Below, piece by piece: positions 34,347 to 43,338 of a stretch of DNA of 64,000 bases (position 1 is the first letter of the stretch; every line of letters starts with the position of its first letter). Source of the DNA: Woeseiaceae bacterium (GTDB lineage Bacteria > Pseudomonadota > Gammaproteobacteria > Steroidobacterales > Woeseiaceae). The stretch is from NCBI GenBank assembly GCA_021773055.1, contig JAJFKV010000028.1, positions 103,925-167,924 of the forward strand, given 5' to 3'. The position numbers were made by a program, and so were the translations under genes. The notes under the pieces are model-generated. The model was not told the DNA's origin. It ran no database searches and worked only from the letters and a program-made list of their open reading frames with translations.

Positions 34347-36161
34347 CTATTTACCGGAACCGGTCACGTGCAGGGGTTGCTCATCGCCAAGTTCATTTTC
34401 CGCATACGGGACGAGTATTGTCGATTTTTGCATATCCCAGGCACCTGTCGGGCAGCGTTCGGCGCAAAGGCTGCAATGCACACAAAGGTCTTCGTCCTTG
34501 ACCATTACCCTTTCTGTGTGAGGAAGCTCGGTCGAAATGTATAAGACCTGCTCGCGATTCTCGGCAGGCGCTGACAAGCGGGTTCGCAACGCATCTTCTT
34601 CGCCATTTTCGGTGATCGTCAAACAGTTCACCGGACAAATATCGACACAGGCATCGCATTCAATACAAAGATCCGTAAAAAAGACTGTTTGAATATCGCA
34701 ATTAAGACAACGTTCCACTTCCTGCACAGCTTGCTCTGCTGTAAAGCCAAGCTCGACTTCGATATCGATTTGCTTGAAGCGTTCCTTGAGATCAACATGC
34801 GGCATTAGTCGCCTTGGCGCACCGTCATAGTCATTCGAGAAGCTCCACTCGTGCATGCCCATCTTTTGGCTCGCAAGGTTCAGGCCATAAGGAAGGCGGT
34901 CGTTGATACTTTCGCCCTGGCAATACCGGTGAATGGATATCGCTGCCTGGTGGCCATGCTCGACAGCCCAGATAATATTCTTCGGACCGAATGCTGAATC
35001 ACCACCGAAGAAGACGCCGTTGCGGCCGCACATCATGGTTGTTTCATCGACGATCGGGCAATCCCAGTCGTTGAACTCGATGCCGATATGGCGCTCTATC
35101 CATGGAAATGCGTTGTCCTGACCGATGGCGAGTACAACGTCGTCGCACGGGATAATCTTTTCACCTGTCACGGTGCCGCGATCGATACCACCGTTCTCAT
35201 CGATCTTATATTCCATCAGCTCGAATTTCATCCCAACCAGCTTGCCATCTTCGATAAGGAATTCTTTGGGCGAATGGTTAACCAGTATTTCGACGTTTTC
35301 TTCTTCGGCGTCCTCGAGCTCCCACGCGGATGCCTTAAAAAATTCGCGGGGCTTGCGAGCCATTACCTTGACGTCTGTGGCACCAATTCTGAGCGACGTT
35401 CTGCAACAGTCCATCGCCGTATTGCCGACACCGATAATCAGTACCCTCTTGCCGACTTCCTTGACATGCTCGAATGCGACTGACTCAAGCCAGTCAATGC
35501 CGATGTGAATGCGATCGGAATCGTAGCGACCCGGAAGCTCGAGATTCTTGCCACGTGGTGCACCTGTGCCCACAAAAACAGCGTCGTAATTTTCCTTGAG
35601 CAATCCCTGCAAACTTTCGATGGGGTGATTGAGCTTAAGGTCCACATTCATGTCGAGGATGTAGCCTATTTCCTCATCGAGAACCTTCGGCGGTAATCGA
35701 AATTGCGGAATATTTGTCCGCATGAGGCCACCCGTCGTCTGCGACGCTTCAAAAATCGTGACTTCGTAGCCGAGCGGTGCAAGGTCGTTCGCGACTGTCA
35801 ATGACGCACATCCTGCACCGATCAAGGCAACCCTTTTGCCATTGCTGGTGGCCGGTGCTTGCGGCAATTGCTCGGTGATATCATCGCGGTGGTCAGCAGC
35901 AACGCGCTTCAATCGACAAATGGCGACCGGTTTATCCTCGATCCGGCCACGTCGGCACGCTGGCTCACAGGGGCGATCACAGACACGTCCGAGAATTCCC
36001 GGAAAAACATTGGATTTGCGATTTTCCATGTACGCAGCGGAGAAATCACCTTGCGCGATCTCGCGAATATACGCGGGGACGTCAGTGTGCGCGGGGCAGC
36101 CCCACTGACAATCGACGACCTTGTGGAAGTGTTCAGGTTTAGAAGTATCTGTTGGCTTCAT
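34347..36161 (-). CDS. FAD/Fe-S NAD(P)H oxidoreductase with two C-terminal ferredoxin clusters
   Basis: A 604-residue GltD-like protein. The N-terminal cysteine-rich region (CQWGCPAHTDVPAYI, VCDRPCEPACRRG) fits the Fe-S domain of glutamate synthase small subunit. Then come FAD (ALIGAGCASLTVANDLAPLG) and NAD(P) (VLIIGVGNTAMDCCRTSLRIGA) Rossmann motifs. The C-terminal part adds two [4Fe-4S] motifs, CIECDACVDICPVNC and CVHCSLCAERCPTGAW. Placement ahead of korAB suggests it takes electrons from 2-oxoglutarate oxidation to NAD(P), or drives the enzyme in reverse; this is inference. Confidence 0.87.
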   Translation of the reverse strand: MKPTDTSKPEHFHKVVDCQWGCPAHTDVPAYIREIAQGDFSAAYMENRKSNVFPGILGRVCDRPCEPACRRGRIEDKPVAICRLKRVAADHRDDITEQLPQAPATSNGKRVALIGAGCASLTVANDLAPLGYEVTIFEASQTTGGLMRTNIPQFRLPPKVLDEEIGYILDMNVDLKLNHPIESLQGLLKENYDAVFVGTGAPRGKNLELPGRYDSDRIHIGIDWLESVAFEHVKEVGKRVLIIGVGNTAMDCCRTSLRIGATDVKVMARKPREFFKASAWELEDAEEENVEILVNHSPKEFLIEDGKLVGMKFELMEYKIDENGGIDRGTVTGEKIIPCDDVVLAIGQDNAFPWIERHIGIEFNDWDCPIVDETTMMCGRNGVFFGGDSAFGPKNIIWAVEHGHQAAISIHRYCQGESINDRLPYGLNLASQKMGMHEWSFSNDYDGAPRRLMPHVDLKERFKQIDIEVELGFTAEQAVQEVERCLNCDIQTVFFTDLCIECDACVDICPVNCLTITENGEEDALRTRLSAPAENREQVLYISTELPHTERVMVKDEDLCVHCSLCAERCPTGAWDMQKSTILVPYAENELGDEQPLHVTGSGK

Positions 36162-36241
36162 TCAGATGTTCACACCCGGCATCCCCTTCGCCCGGTAGTT
36201 GGTTGCGGTCGCTTAATTGGCATTAGCATAGCGACATCACA

Positions 36242-36261
36242 GGGAAAGTAAACAGTTTCCC
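36242..36261. promoter_or_regulatory. inverted repeat upstream of the kor operon
   Basis: Arms GGGAAA and TTTCCC around an 8-base centre (GTAAACAG), 80 bp upstream of the flavoprotein ATG and 5 bp after the dihydroorotase stop. It could be an operator for the kor operon. There is no T tract on the minus strand, so it is not a clear terminator. Confidence 0.3.
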
Positions 36262-36266
36262 ATGAC

Positions 36267-37607
36267 TCAGCGTGCGCGCCCAAACTCAAGCCTCTGTCCA
36301 GCCACAGCTCCGGTGAGTTTTCCGTCGCGATAGACAACTTCACCGTTGATGATCGTGGTATCGATACTGGCAGAAAATTTATGACCTTCGAACGGCGACC
36401 ATTGGCATTTACTCAGCAAGTTCGATGACGCAACACGATACGGTTCGTTCGGATCAACAATAACGAGATCTGCATAGTAACCCTCTCGAACATAGCCCCT
36501 GTCTTTGACCCCAAAAATATCTGCCGGCGCATGACAAGCTCTGTCGGCAATGAGCTCAACGCCGATCTGATTATCGGCAACAAGATCGAATAATATTAGT
36601 AGTGCATGCTGCACCAACGGCAGCCCGGCCGGTGCCTTGAAATACTTCTCGGCTTTTTCGTCCGCGGTATGCGGTGCGTGGTCTGTCGCGATGATATCGA
36701 TGCGTTGATCAATTAGCGCCGCAATCAATGCCTCGCGATCTGTAGACGTTTTTATCGCCGGATTACATTTTATCCTTGCTCCCAGCTCTCGGTAACCAGA
36801 ATCGTCAAACCAAAGGTGATGTACACACACCTCCGCGGTTATTCTTTTCAAAGAGCGATGCGCCGTGGAAAATAGTCCCATCTCAATTGCAGTAGTCAGG
36901 TGCAGAACATGCAACAACGCATCGTGCCTGCGCGCCAGATCGACGGCTAATTCCGACGACTTGATACACGCCGCTGCCGATCGAATTGCCGGATGCTCGC
37001 CGAACGGCACGTCATCACCGTATTTTTCGCGCGCCGCCGCTTCGTTAGCCCATATCATCGGCGAATCTTCGCAATGGGTGAGGACGATCGTCGGTGCATG
37101 TTCGAAGAGTTTTTCGAGTGCTTCCGGGCTATCAACCAGCATATCTCCCGTTGACGCACCCATAAACGCCTTGATGCCGGCAGCCTCCCCGACCTTGAGT
37201 GCCTTGACCTCTTCGATATTGCTGTTTGTCGCGCCGAGATAAAAGCCATAGTTGACGGTACAACGCTTATTCGCGATTGCGTATTTGTCTTTCAGGGCCG
37301 AGCATGTCGTCGTTTGCGGGTTGACGTTGGGCATGTCCATGAAGCTGGTTATGCCGCCGGCGGCAGCGGCGGCAGACTCTGTCGCCAGATCACCCTTATG
37401 AGTCATGCCCGGCTCTCGAAAATGCACCTGATCATCGATCATGCCCGGCAGCAGATACTTGCCCGCGATGTCGATGACTGTCGCTCCCTCTGGTGCCACG
37501 ACTGATGCTCCGATCTGGGCAATGCGCTGACCGTCTATCAACACGTCAGCGTCCCGGATGTCACCCTCATTGACTAGACGGGCGTTGGTCAGAAGAATCT
37601 TGCTCAA
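36267..37607 (-). CDS. pyrC: dihydroorotase (class I-like)
   Basis: A 446-residue amidohydrolase that cyclises carbamoyl-aspartate to dihydroorotate in pyrimidine synthesis. The metal motif HxR is in MIDDQVHFREPGMTHKGD; the late aspartate/histidine block is DIIATDHAPHTADEKAEKYF; further histidines occur in TIVLTHCEDS and ALLHVLHLTT. Length and motifs match the longer dihydroorotase class rather than the 345-residue E. coli PyrC. The start is TTG at 37607 with AGGA eight bases upstream. Monocistronic or leading into the kor operon 105 bp downstream. Confidence 0.87.
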   Translation of the reverse strand: MSKILLTNARLVNEGDIRDADVLIDGQRIAQIGASVVAPEGATVIDIAGKYLLPGMIDDQVHFREPGMTHKGDLATESAAAAAGGITSFMDMPNVNPQTTTCSALKDKYAIANKRCTVNYGFYLGATNSNIEEVKALKVGEAAGIKAFMGASTGDMLVDSPEALEKLFEHAPTIVLTHCEDSPMIWANEAAAREKYGDDVPFGEHPAIRSAAACIKSSELAVDLARRHDALLHVLHLTTAIEMGLFSTAHRSLKRITAEVCVHHLWFDDSGYRELGARIKCNPAIKTSTDREALIAALIDQRIDIIATDHAPHTADEKAEKYFKAPAGLPLVQHALLILFDLVADNQIGVELIADRACHAPADIFGVKDRGYVREGYYADLVIVDPNEPYRVASSNLLSKCQWSPFEGHKFSASIDTTIINGEVVYRDGKLTGAVAGQRLEFGRAR

Positions 37608-37725
37608 GATGCCATTCCTGCAGGGTCAGTTCCCGCATTATGAAAGGGTCGCTATTGACCCGTCAATACTGACTACCTCGACCACTAACTTTGCGGATGA
37701 CCGCGCGGTATGCGATAACCGCCAG

Positions 37726-39243
37726 ATGGATGCCATCAACTACCTTGATCTGATTCGCGACGCGAACGTTTATGACGTCGCCATCGAGTCACCACTTGAA
37801 GTTGCAAACACGCTTTCCGCCCGGATAGGTAATAAGGTCCTGTTGAAGCGAGAAGACCTGCAACCAATTTTTTCTTTCAAGCTGCGTGGTGCCTACAACA
37901 AGATTGCAAGCTTGACTGATGCTGAACTCGCCAACGGGGTCATATGCAGCTCCGCCGGAAATCACGCGCAGGGTGTCGCACTGGCCGCCAGAAAACGCGG
38001 CGTTCATGCGCTAGTCGTGATGCCGATCACTACACCATCAATAAAGGTCGATGCCGTACGCGATCTGGGTGGCGAGGTGATACTCGAAGGGGATGCCTAC
38101 GACGACGCCTACGAACATGCTCGTCTGCTCGAAGTCGAGCGGCAACTGGTTTTCATCCACCCGTTCGATGACCCTGCGGTGATTGCAGGTCAGGGTACTA
38201 TCGGCACAGAAATACTCAAACAGGCCGGCAGCGAAATCGACGCCGTTTTCGTTCCAATCGGTGGCGGCGGTCTGATTGCGGGCATAGCTGCCTGTATCAA
38301 GCTACAGCACCCGGACATTCGAATTATTGGCGTTGAGCCCGATGACTCCGCTGCAATGCGCGACTCCCTGGCTGCTGGCGAACCAGTGTCGCTGGATCAC
38401 GTTGGGATATTTGCGGACGGTGTTGCTGTTCGCCGGGTTGGCGACGAGACGTTTAGGTTATGCCGGGAGTTCGTCGACGAAATCATCACAGTTGATACCG
38501 ATCAGTGCTGTGCGGCTATACGCGATATTTTTGAAGACACTCGATCTATCGTTGAGCCTGCCGGCGGACTCGCGGTCGCGGGCGCGAAGAAGTATGTCAA
38601 CGAACACAATCTCAGCGGCCGGACACTGGTCACGATCAGTTGTGGGGCGAATGTTAATTTTGATCGTCTCCGGCACATCGCGGAGCGCGCGGCTGTCGGC
38701 GATCAGACCGAGATGCTGATCGCGGCGGAAATACCCGAAGAGCCCGGCAGCTTCCGTCGCTTTTGCGAAGCTCTCGGACGCCGCGGCATCACCGAGTTCA
38801 ACTACCGGTATGCCGACAATAAGAATGCACACATATTCGTCGGCGTACAGTTGTCGGGTGGTCGCGAAGAAGCCGACGCGCTACTGAGTAAATTATCGAC
38901 CGCAGGGTTTCCTGTTGTCGATCTCAGTAATAATGAGATGGCCAAGCTGCATGTTCGGCACATGGTCGGCGGACGCTCGGCGGAGGTGCAACGTGAACGG
39001 TTGTTTCGCTTTGAGTTTCCCGAGCGTCCCGGTGCGCTTCTCGACTTCCTGAATGCGATTGGTACGGACTGGAATATCAGTTTGTTTCATTACCGTAATC
39101 ACGGCTCCGATCACGGCCGTGTTCTGGCCGGCATCGATGTGCCGGAAACTGATGCCGGAAAACTCGAGGCGCACTTGGCCGAGCTGGGCTACTCGCACTG
39201 GGAGGAAAGTAACAACCCTGCCTATACGATGTTTTTGTCTTGA
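37726..39243 (+). CDS. ilvA: threonine ammonia-lyase, biosynthetic
   Basis: A 505-residue PLP enzyme making 2-oxobutyrate from threonine, the first committed step to isoleucine. The PLP lysine is in SFKLRGAYNKIASL, with SSAGNHAQGVALAA and VPIGGGGLIAGIAA loops. Two C-terminal ACT-like regulatory domains (about 330-410 and 425-505) each contain an EXPGXF/EXPGAL motif (PEEPGSFRRFCEALG and PERPGALLDFLNAIG), consistent with isoleucine feedback. ATG 37726 aligns with the E. coli IlvA start region; the open frame extends back to 37558, into the divergent dihydroorotase gene, and that part is rejected. Confidence 0.95.
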   Translation: MDAINYLDLIRDANVYDVAIESPLEVANTLSARIGNKVLLKREDLQPIFSFKLRGAYNKIASLTDAELANGVICSSAGNHAQGVALAARKRGVHALVVMPITTPSIKVDAVRDLGGEVILEGDAYDDAYEHARLLEVERQLVFIHPFDDPAVIAGQGTIGTEILKQAGSEIDAVFVPIGGGGLIAGIAACIKLQHPDIRIIGVEPDDSAAMRDSLAAGEPVSLDHVGIFADGVAVRRVGDETFRLCREFVDEIITVDTDQCCAAIRDIFEDTRSIVEPAGGLAVAGAKKYVNEHNLSGRTLVTISCGANVNFDRLRHIAERAAVGDQTEMLIAAEIPEEPGSFRRFCEALGRRGITEFNYRYADNKNAHIFVGVQLSGGREEADALLSKLSTAGFPVVDLSNNEMAKLHVRHMVGGRSAEVQRERLFRFEFPERPGALLDFLNAIGTDWNISLFHYRNHGSDHGRVLAGIDVPETDAGKLEAHLAELGYSHWEESNNPAYTMFLS

Positions 39244-39248
39244 CGCGT

Positions 39249-40016
39249 TTAGTCGCGAAATGACGGATCGCGTCGCTCAAGTTTTCGCAACAAGCCCGGC
39301 CAGACCAGCGAACCACCCAGACCCTTGGTCACTTGCTCGGCTTGCGCCTTTATGCCGGTGACAATCGGAGCCGGCACCTGTACCAACTCGCCGCCTGCTG
39401 ACTGCGCCATCACCTGAATCTGGCATGCGGTTTCAAGCACGTACATCATAAGAAAAGCATCCGCGATCGTTTCGCCAGTAGCCAACAAACCATGATTACG
39501 CAAAATCATGGCATTGTTGTCACCCAGGTCCGCGACGAGGCGCGGCTTCTCTCCGTCATTCAGGGCGATGCCCTCGTAGTTGTGGTAGGCGAGAGTCGCG
39601 TACGGAAACAGAGACGTTTGTGAAATGGGCAGCAGCCCCTCTTTCTGAGTGGATACCGCAACTCCGGCGCGGGTATGCGTGTGAATGACACAGCCAACCT
39701 CATGCCGAGCCTCATGCACCGCACTGTGAATGACGAAGCCTGCTGGATTGATTTCATGTTTCGAATCGAGAACTTTTTCCCCGGCAAGATTCACCTTGAC
39801 CAGGCTACTCGCCGTAATCTCCTCGAACAACATGCCGTAGGCATTCAATAGAAAATGATGCTCCGGCCCCGGTACCCGGGCAGAAACATGGGTAAAAACG
39901 AGATCGTCCCAGCCATACATCGCGATCGCCCGATAGCAGGCGGCAAGGTCAGTCCGGATTTGCCACTCTTCTGCTGAAACCGGGCCTCTTAAAGTGCTTT
40001 CAGTACCCATATTCAC
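39249..40016 (-). CDS. class II aldolase/adducin-family protein
   Basis: A 255-residue protein. Zinc ligands are visible as HTHTRAGVAVS and a later histidine in MILRNHGLLATGETI; the glutamate equivalent lies near FVIHSAVHEARHEVGCV. It is longer than FucA (about 215) and resembles the class II aldolase proteins often found in proteobacterial genomes without a known substrate. ATG at 40016 or 40010. The gene ends 5 bp from the convergent ilvA. It is unrelated in detail to the shorter class II aldolase at 6531. Confidence 0.85.
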   Translation of the reverse strand: MNMGTESTLRGPVSAEEWQIRTDLAACYRAIAMYGWDDLVFTHVSARVPGPEHHFLLNAYGMLFEEITASSLVKVNLAGEKVLDSKHEINPAGFVIHSAVHEARHEVGCVIHTHTRAGVAVSTQKEGLLPISQTSLFPYATLAYHNYEGIALNDGEKPRLVADLGDNNAMILRNHGLLATGETIADAFLMMYVLETACQIQVMAQSAGGELVQVPAPIVTGIKAQAEQVTKGLGGSLVWPGLLRKLERRDPSFRD

Positions 40017-40170
40017 CCCTGCAACACAACCGTATATTTAGTTACCGCTGAAACGCTTTTGCGAAGCGCCTTATGCCATTTTGTTTGCAACCTTTTGTGC
40101 CCACCAGGCATCAAATGATCAGGTAAAACGTAACAAACTAAATCCCTTATGCTGTTTGTTTCGTCACTTG

Positions 40171-40203
40171 ATGGCGGTGGCCTCGGCCACCGCCATTTTT
40201 TTT
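40171..40203 (+). terminator. strong terminator with no plus-strand gene upstream
   Basis: A 12-bp perfect stem, ATGGCGGTGGCC / GGCCACCGCCAT, followed by eight T on the plus strand. The nearest genes on both sides are on the minus strand. The 185-bp intergenic region 40017-40201 upstream of it therefore may encode a short plus-strand transcript. I see no convincing promoter. Confidence 0.7.
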
Positions 40204-42265
40204 ACCACATATCTCGCATGCGGGCAGCAACATCGATTTTCCTGTCTGTACAAATGTTGAATTGTCCGGCGCGGCTTTCCGGGCGCCCTTCGAAACGCAT
40301 TTCCATCGTAGTGAGCAACGGCTCGGTCATGAAACGGCTGCGAGCACCATATACATGCTTGTCTCCATCCCTGCGTTGTTGAGTGACGTGATATCGCAAC
40401 GGTGCAATCAATGAAAGTGACTGTTTCGCGCGGGTCATCGCGACATAAAGAAGCCGCCGCTCTTCCTCGATCATATCCACTTTACCGGTCGCGAATTCGG
40501 AGGGGAAGTTTCCGTCCGCAACGTTGAGCACAAAAACCGACTCCCACTCCTGTCCTTTTGCGGAATGTACTGTCGACAGGATTAAGTAATCTTCATCGAG
40601 CAGTGGATCCCCCGCAAGGTCACCCACTGCTGATGGAGGATCAAGGGTGAGTTCAGTGAGAAACCGCTCGCGCGTTGGATAACGCCCGGATATTTGCTCG
40701 AGCTGCTCGAGATCTGCCTCGCGCGTATCCAGGCCATCGTAAAGGCGTTCAAGATGCGCCTGATACCAGCGCCGTGTCGCTGTCAGCTGCGACTGCCATC
40801 CATGCTCTTCAATCTCGGCGCTCGACAATAATTCCAGTAACTCGCAAAACACCGGCCAGTCATTTTTCGCGGCGGCCGGCGCGCGAAACTCACGTAAGCT
40901 GCGAAACAGAAAATCACCAACAGCCAGTTGTTCGAAGCACCGCGTCGCATTTGCGGGCCCCATTCCGGGTAGCAGCTTCAGCACGCGGAAAGCTGCAACC
41001 TCATTCTTCGGGTTCTCAGCCCACTTCAGAACCGCCAGCAGATCCTTAATGTGTGCCGCCTCCAGGAATTTCAGGCCGCCATACTTCACATAGGGAATAT
41101 TCCGCCGCACAAGTTCAAGTTCAAGTCGGTCACTGTGGTGGGAACCACGAAATAACACCGCTTGCTCTTTTAGCTGCATACCGTGCTCGCGATTTTCGAG
41201 AATCGATTCAACAACGTATTCCGCTTCGGCGTCGCCATCTTCAACTGTGACGTAACTCGGCTTGCTGCCATCTTTGCGTTCAGAAAACAGATTTTTCCGA
41301 TATTGGCGTTCACTTTCTGCGATCAGGCAATTCGCGCTATCCAGAATAGGCTGGCTTGAACGATAGTTTTGCTCCAGCGTGATGATCTCCGCCGTCGGCA
41401 TGTACTGATCCGGGAATCCGAGAATATTCTCCACATCGGCAGCGCGAAAAGAGTAAATAGACTGCGCATCATCACCCACCACAGTAATGCCAGCCCCGTC
41501 TGGTTTTAGTGCGTTTAGAATTTTCGCCTGTACCAGGTTGGTATCCTGATACTCATCCACCAGCACATGGTCGAAAGACTCTCCAATCTGCTCCGCAAAT
41601 TCCTGCTCAGCGACGAGGTGGCTCCAGTAAAGCAGCAAGTCATCGTAGTCGAGCGTCTGGCTTTTCTGTTTGCGCAAAACGTAATTCCGAAACAGTTCGG
41701 CCAACTCATCTGACCAGTCGGCGCACCACGGATAACTGTTGTCCAATGTTTTCGCCAGAGGCTGTTCTGTATTGACGCAGCGCGAGTAAATTGCCAAACA
41801 GGTATCTTTTTTCGGAAAGCGCCGTGCGGTCCGCGTCAATTTCAACTCGTGGCGCACGACATCCAGCATATCCGCCGCATCACCACGATCGAGTACCGAA
41901 AACCCAGGATCGAGCCCCAGGTTGTGTGCAAATCGTCGCAACAGGCGATTGGCTATTGAATGAAAGGTGCCTGACCAGGGCAAGCCACCGGCGGGCAGTG
42001 GTGCCGCGCCGCGTCCTTTTGTCGTCGCGCGCACAATCGATTCGACCCGCCGTGTCATTTCCTGTGATGCCCGGCGCGTAAAAGTCAGCAGCAATATTCG
42101 TTCCGGGCTGACTCCTGAAATCACCAGATGTGCGACGCGATGCGCCAGTGTCATGGTTTTACCCGTGCCGGCACCGGCTATGACCAATAATGGCCCGGAC
42201 GTGAATGCCTTTTCGGCGCTGGAGTTGCCGTACTCGGCCGCCTGCCGCTGTGCTGAATTCAACAT
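40202..42265 (-). CDS. UvrD/PcrA/Rep-type ATP-dependent DNA helicase
   Basis: About 687 residues, superfamily 1A helicase. Motifs in order: LNSAQRQAA (Q motif), GAGTGKTMTLAHRV (Walker A), DEYQDTNLVQ (Walker B), VVGDDAQSIYSFR (III), LEQNYRSSQPILD (IV), STVHSAKGQEWESVFVLNV (V) and EEERRLLYVAMTRAKQSL (VI). Which of UvrD, Rep or a third paralogue it is cannot be decided. ATG 42265 sits just before the Q motif; an in-frame TTG at 42316 is possible. Single gene, probably in repair or replication restart. Confidence 0.92.
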   Translation of the reverse strand: MLNSAQRQAAEYGNSSAEKAFTSGPLLVIAGAGTGKTMTLAHRVAHLVISGVSPERILLLTFTRRASQEMTRRVESIVRATTKGRGAAPLPAGGLPWSGTFHSIANRLLRRFAHNLGLDPGFSVLDRGDAADMLDVVRHELKLTRTARRFPKKDTCLAIYSRCVNTEQPLAKTLDNSYPWCADWSDELAELFRNYVLRKQKSQTLDYDDLLLYWSHLVAEQEFAEQIGESFDHVLVDEYQDTNLVQAKILNALKPDGAGITVVGDDAQSIYSFRAADVENILGFPDQYMPTAEIITLEQNYRSSQPILDSANCLIAESERQYRKNLFSERKDGSKPSYVTVEDGDAEAEYVVESILENREHGMQLKEQAVLFRGSHHSDRLELELVRRNIPYVKYGGLKFLEAAHIKDLLAVLKWAENPKNEVAAFRVLKLLPGMGPANATRCFEQLAVGDFLFRSLREFRAPAAAKNDWPVFCELLELLSSAEIEEHGWQSQLTATRRWYQAHLERLYDGLDTREADLEQLEQISGRYPTRERFLTELTLDPPSAVGDLAGDPLLDEDYLILSTVHSAKGQEWESVFVLNVADGNFPSEFATGKVDMIEEERRLLYVAMTRAKQSLSLIAPLRYHVTQQRRDGDKHVYGARSRFMTEPLLTTMEMRFEGRPESRAGQFNICTDRKIDVAARMRDMW

Positions 42266-42348
42266 CCCAAGATGGTCGTAATTCTCTTCGGCAACCTGCA
42301 CGGCAGTTCCTCGCAAATATCTGTATTTTTATACAGTACTGGATATAT

Positions 42349-43227
42349 TTACAAGGGTTTTCGGAGGAAAGCCTCTATTTGGGCCGCGAGGAGTTCAGGG
42401 GCCTCAAAGTGGATCATATGGCCGGCCCCCGGGATGGTGCAGAACTGGCTCGCGGGGAACGGTAGCGATTCCACACCCCCAAATTGCTCGGCAAATGGGC
42501 TGCTTGCGCCGCTAACGAATAGCATTGCAGCGCTGATGTTTCGCCAGCAGGCCTCCGCTTCGGCGCGCCGATACAACACCGCATTTGGCCGCTTGTGGTT
42601 CGGATCGGCACGCAACTGAACTACATCGTCTTCTTTCACCGCCCATTCACGCACCACAAAATCCGCCTGCACTTCGCTGAGGCGCGGATTGCGCCTGCGA
42701 ATTCTGGTTGCCAGATCTGTAAATTCCGGATAGCTCGAAAACTCCGGAGTTGCCTGTGAAGCCTCAAGCCATTCACGATAGCGCCCCGGCGCGTCGTTCG
42801 GATCAGAGTCGCTGAGTCCAAAACCCTCAACATTCACGAGCGCACTCACCCGCTCCGGCATTGCCCCGGCATACAGAGAACACACGTTCGCTCCCATGCT
42901 ATGACCGACCAGTCTTGCTGGGTCATTCGGTGAATAAACATTCAACAACTCATGCAGGTCGGCCAGGTAATCTGGAAACCAGTACGCCTGGCTTCGTTGC
43001 GACGTGCGGCCGAAGCCTCGCCAGTCCGGTGCGATGACCCGCCACTCGGCCTTGAGAGAATCAACCACAAACTGAAAGGTCGAGCCCATATCAGCCCAGC
43101 CATGCAGATAGAAAAGCAACGGCGCATCGGCATCGCCCCATTCGTTAATACAGTAATCGACGCCGCGAATGACCATCGAGCGCGTTCGTCTCTCTACCCG
43201 CGGTTCATATTTTCGGATAACACTCAT
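42349..43227 (-). CDS. alpha/beta hydrolase
   Basis: A 292-residue hydrolase. The oxyanion region is FYLHGWADMGSTFQF, the nucleophile elbow GHSMGANVCSLYAG (Ser about 116) and the catalytic histidine in IPGAGHMIHFEAPELL. The acid is probably the aspartate/serine region around MLFVSGASSPFAEQFGG. Resembles esterases and haloalkane-dehalogenase-like proteins; substrate unknown. Cytosolic, single gene, divergent from the SLC13-type transporter. Confidence 0.88.
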   Translation of the reverse strand: MSVIRKYEPRVERRTRSMVIRGVDYCINEWGDADAPLLFYLHGWADMGSTFQFVVDSLKAEWRVIAPDWRGFGRTSQRSQAYWFPDYLADLHELLNVYSPNDPARLVGHSMGANVCSLYAGAMPERVSALVNVEGFGLSDSDPNDAPGRYREWLEASQATPEFSSYPEFTDLATRIRRRNPRLSEVQADFVVREWAVKEDDVVQLRADPNHKRPNAVLYRRAEAEACWRNISAAMLFVSGASSPFAEQFGGVESLPFPASQFCTIPGAGHMIHFEAPELLAAQIEAFLRKPL

Positions 43228-43338
43228 GACTCATCACAACTCTCTGTCTTGGCAGCTCCAATTACTATGTTACGTCAGGTCGTGTATAAATAAGATGAAT
43301 CCTCGTTTTGAACCTGCAATGCACCGAAGAATAAACGC

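Noticed and set aside
37558..37725. N-terminal extension of IlvA
   Set aside because: It overlaps the divergent dihydroorotase gene; the IlvA fold starts at about 37726.
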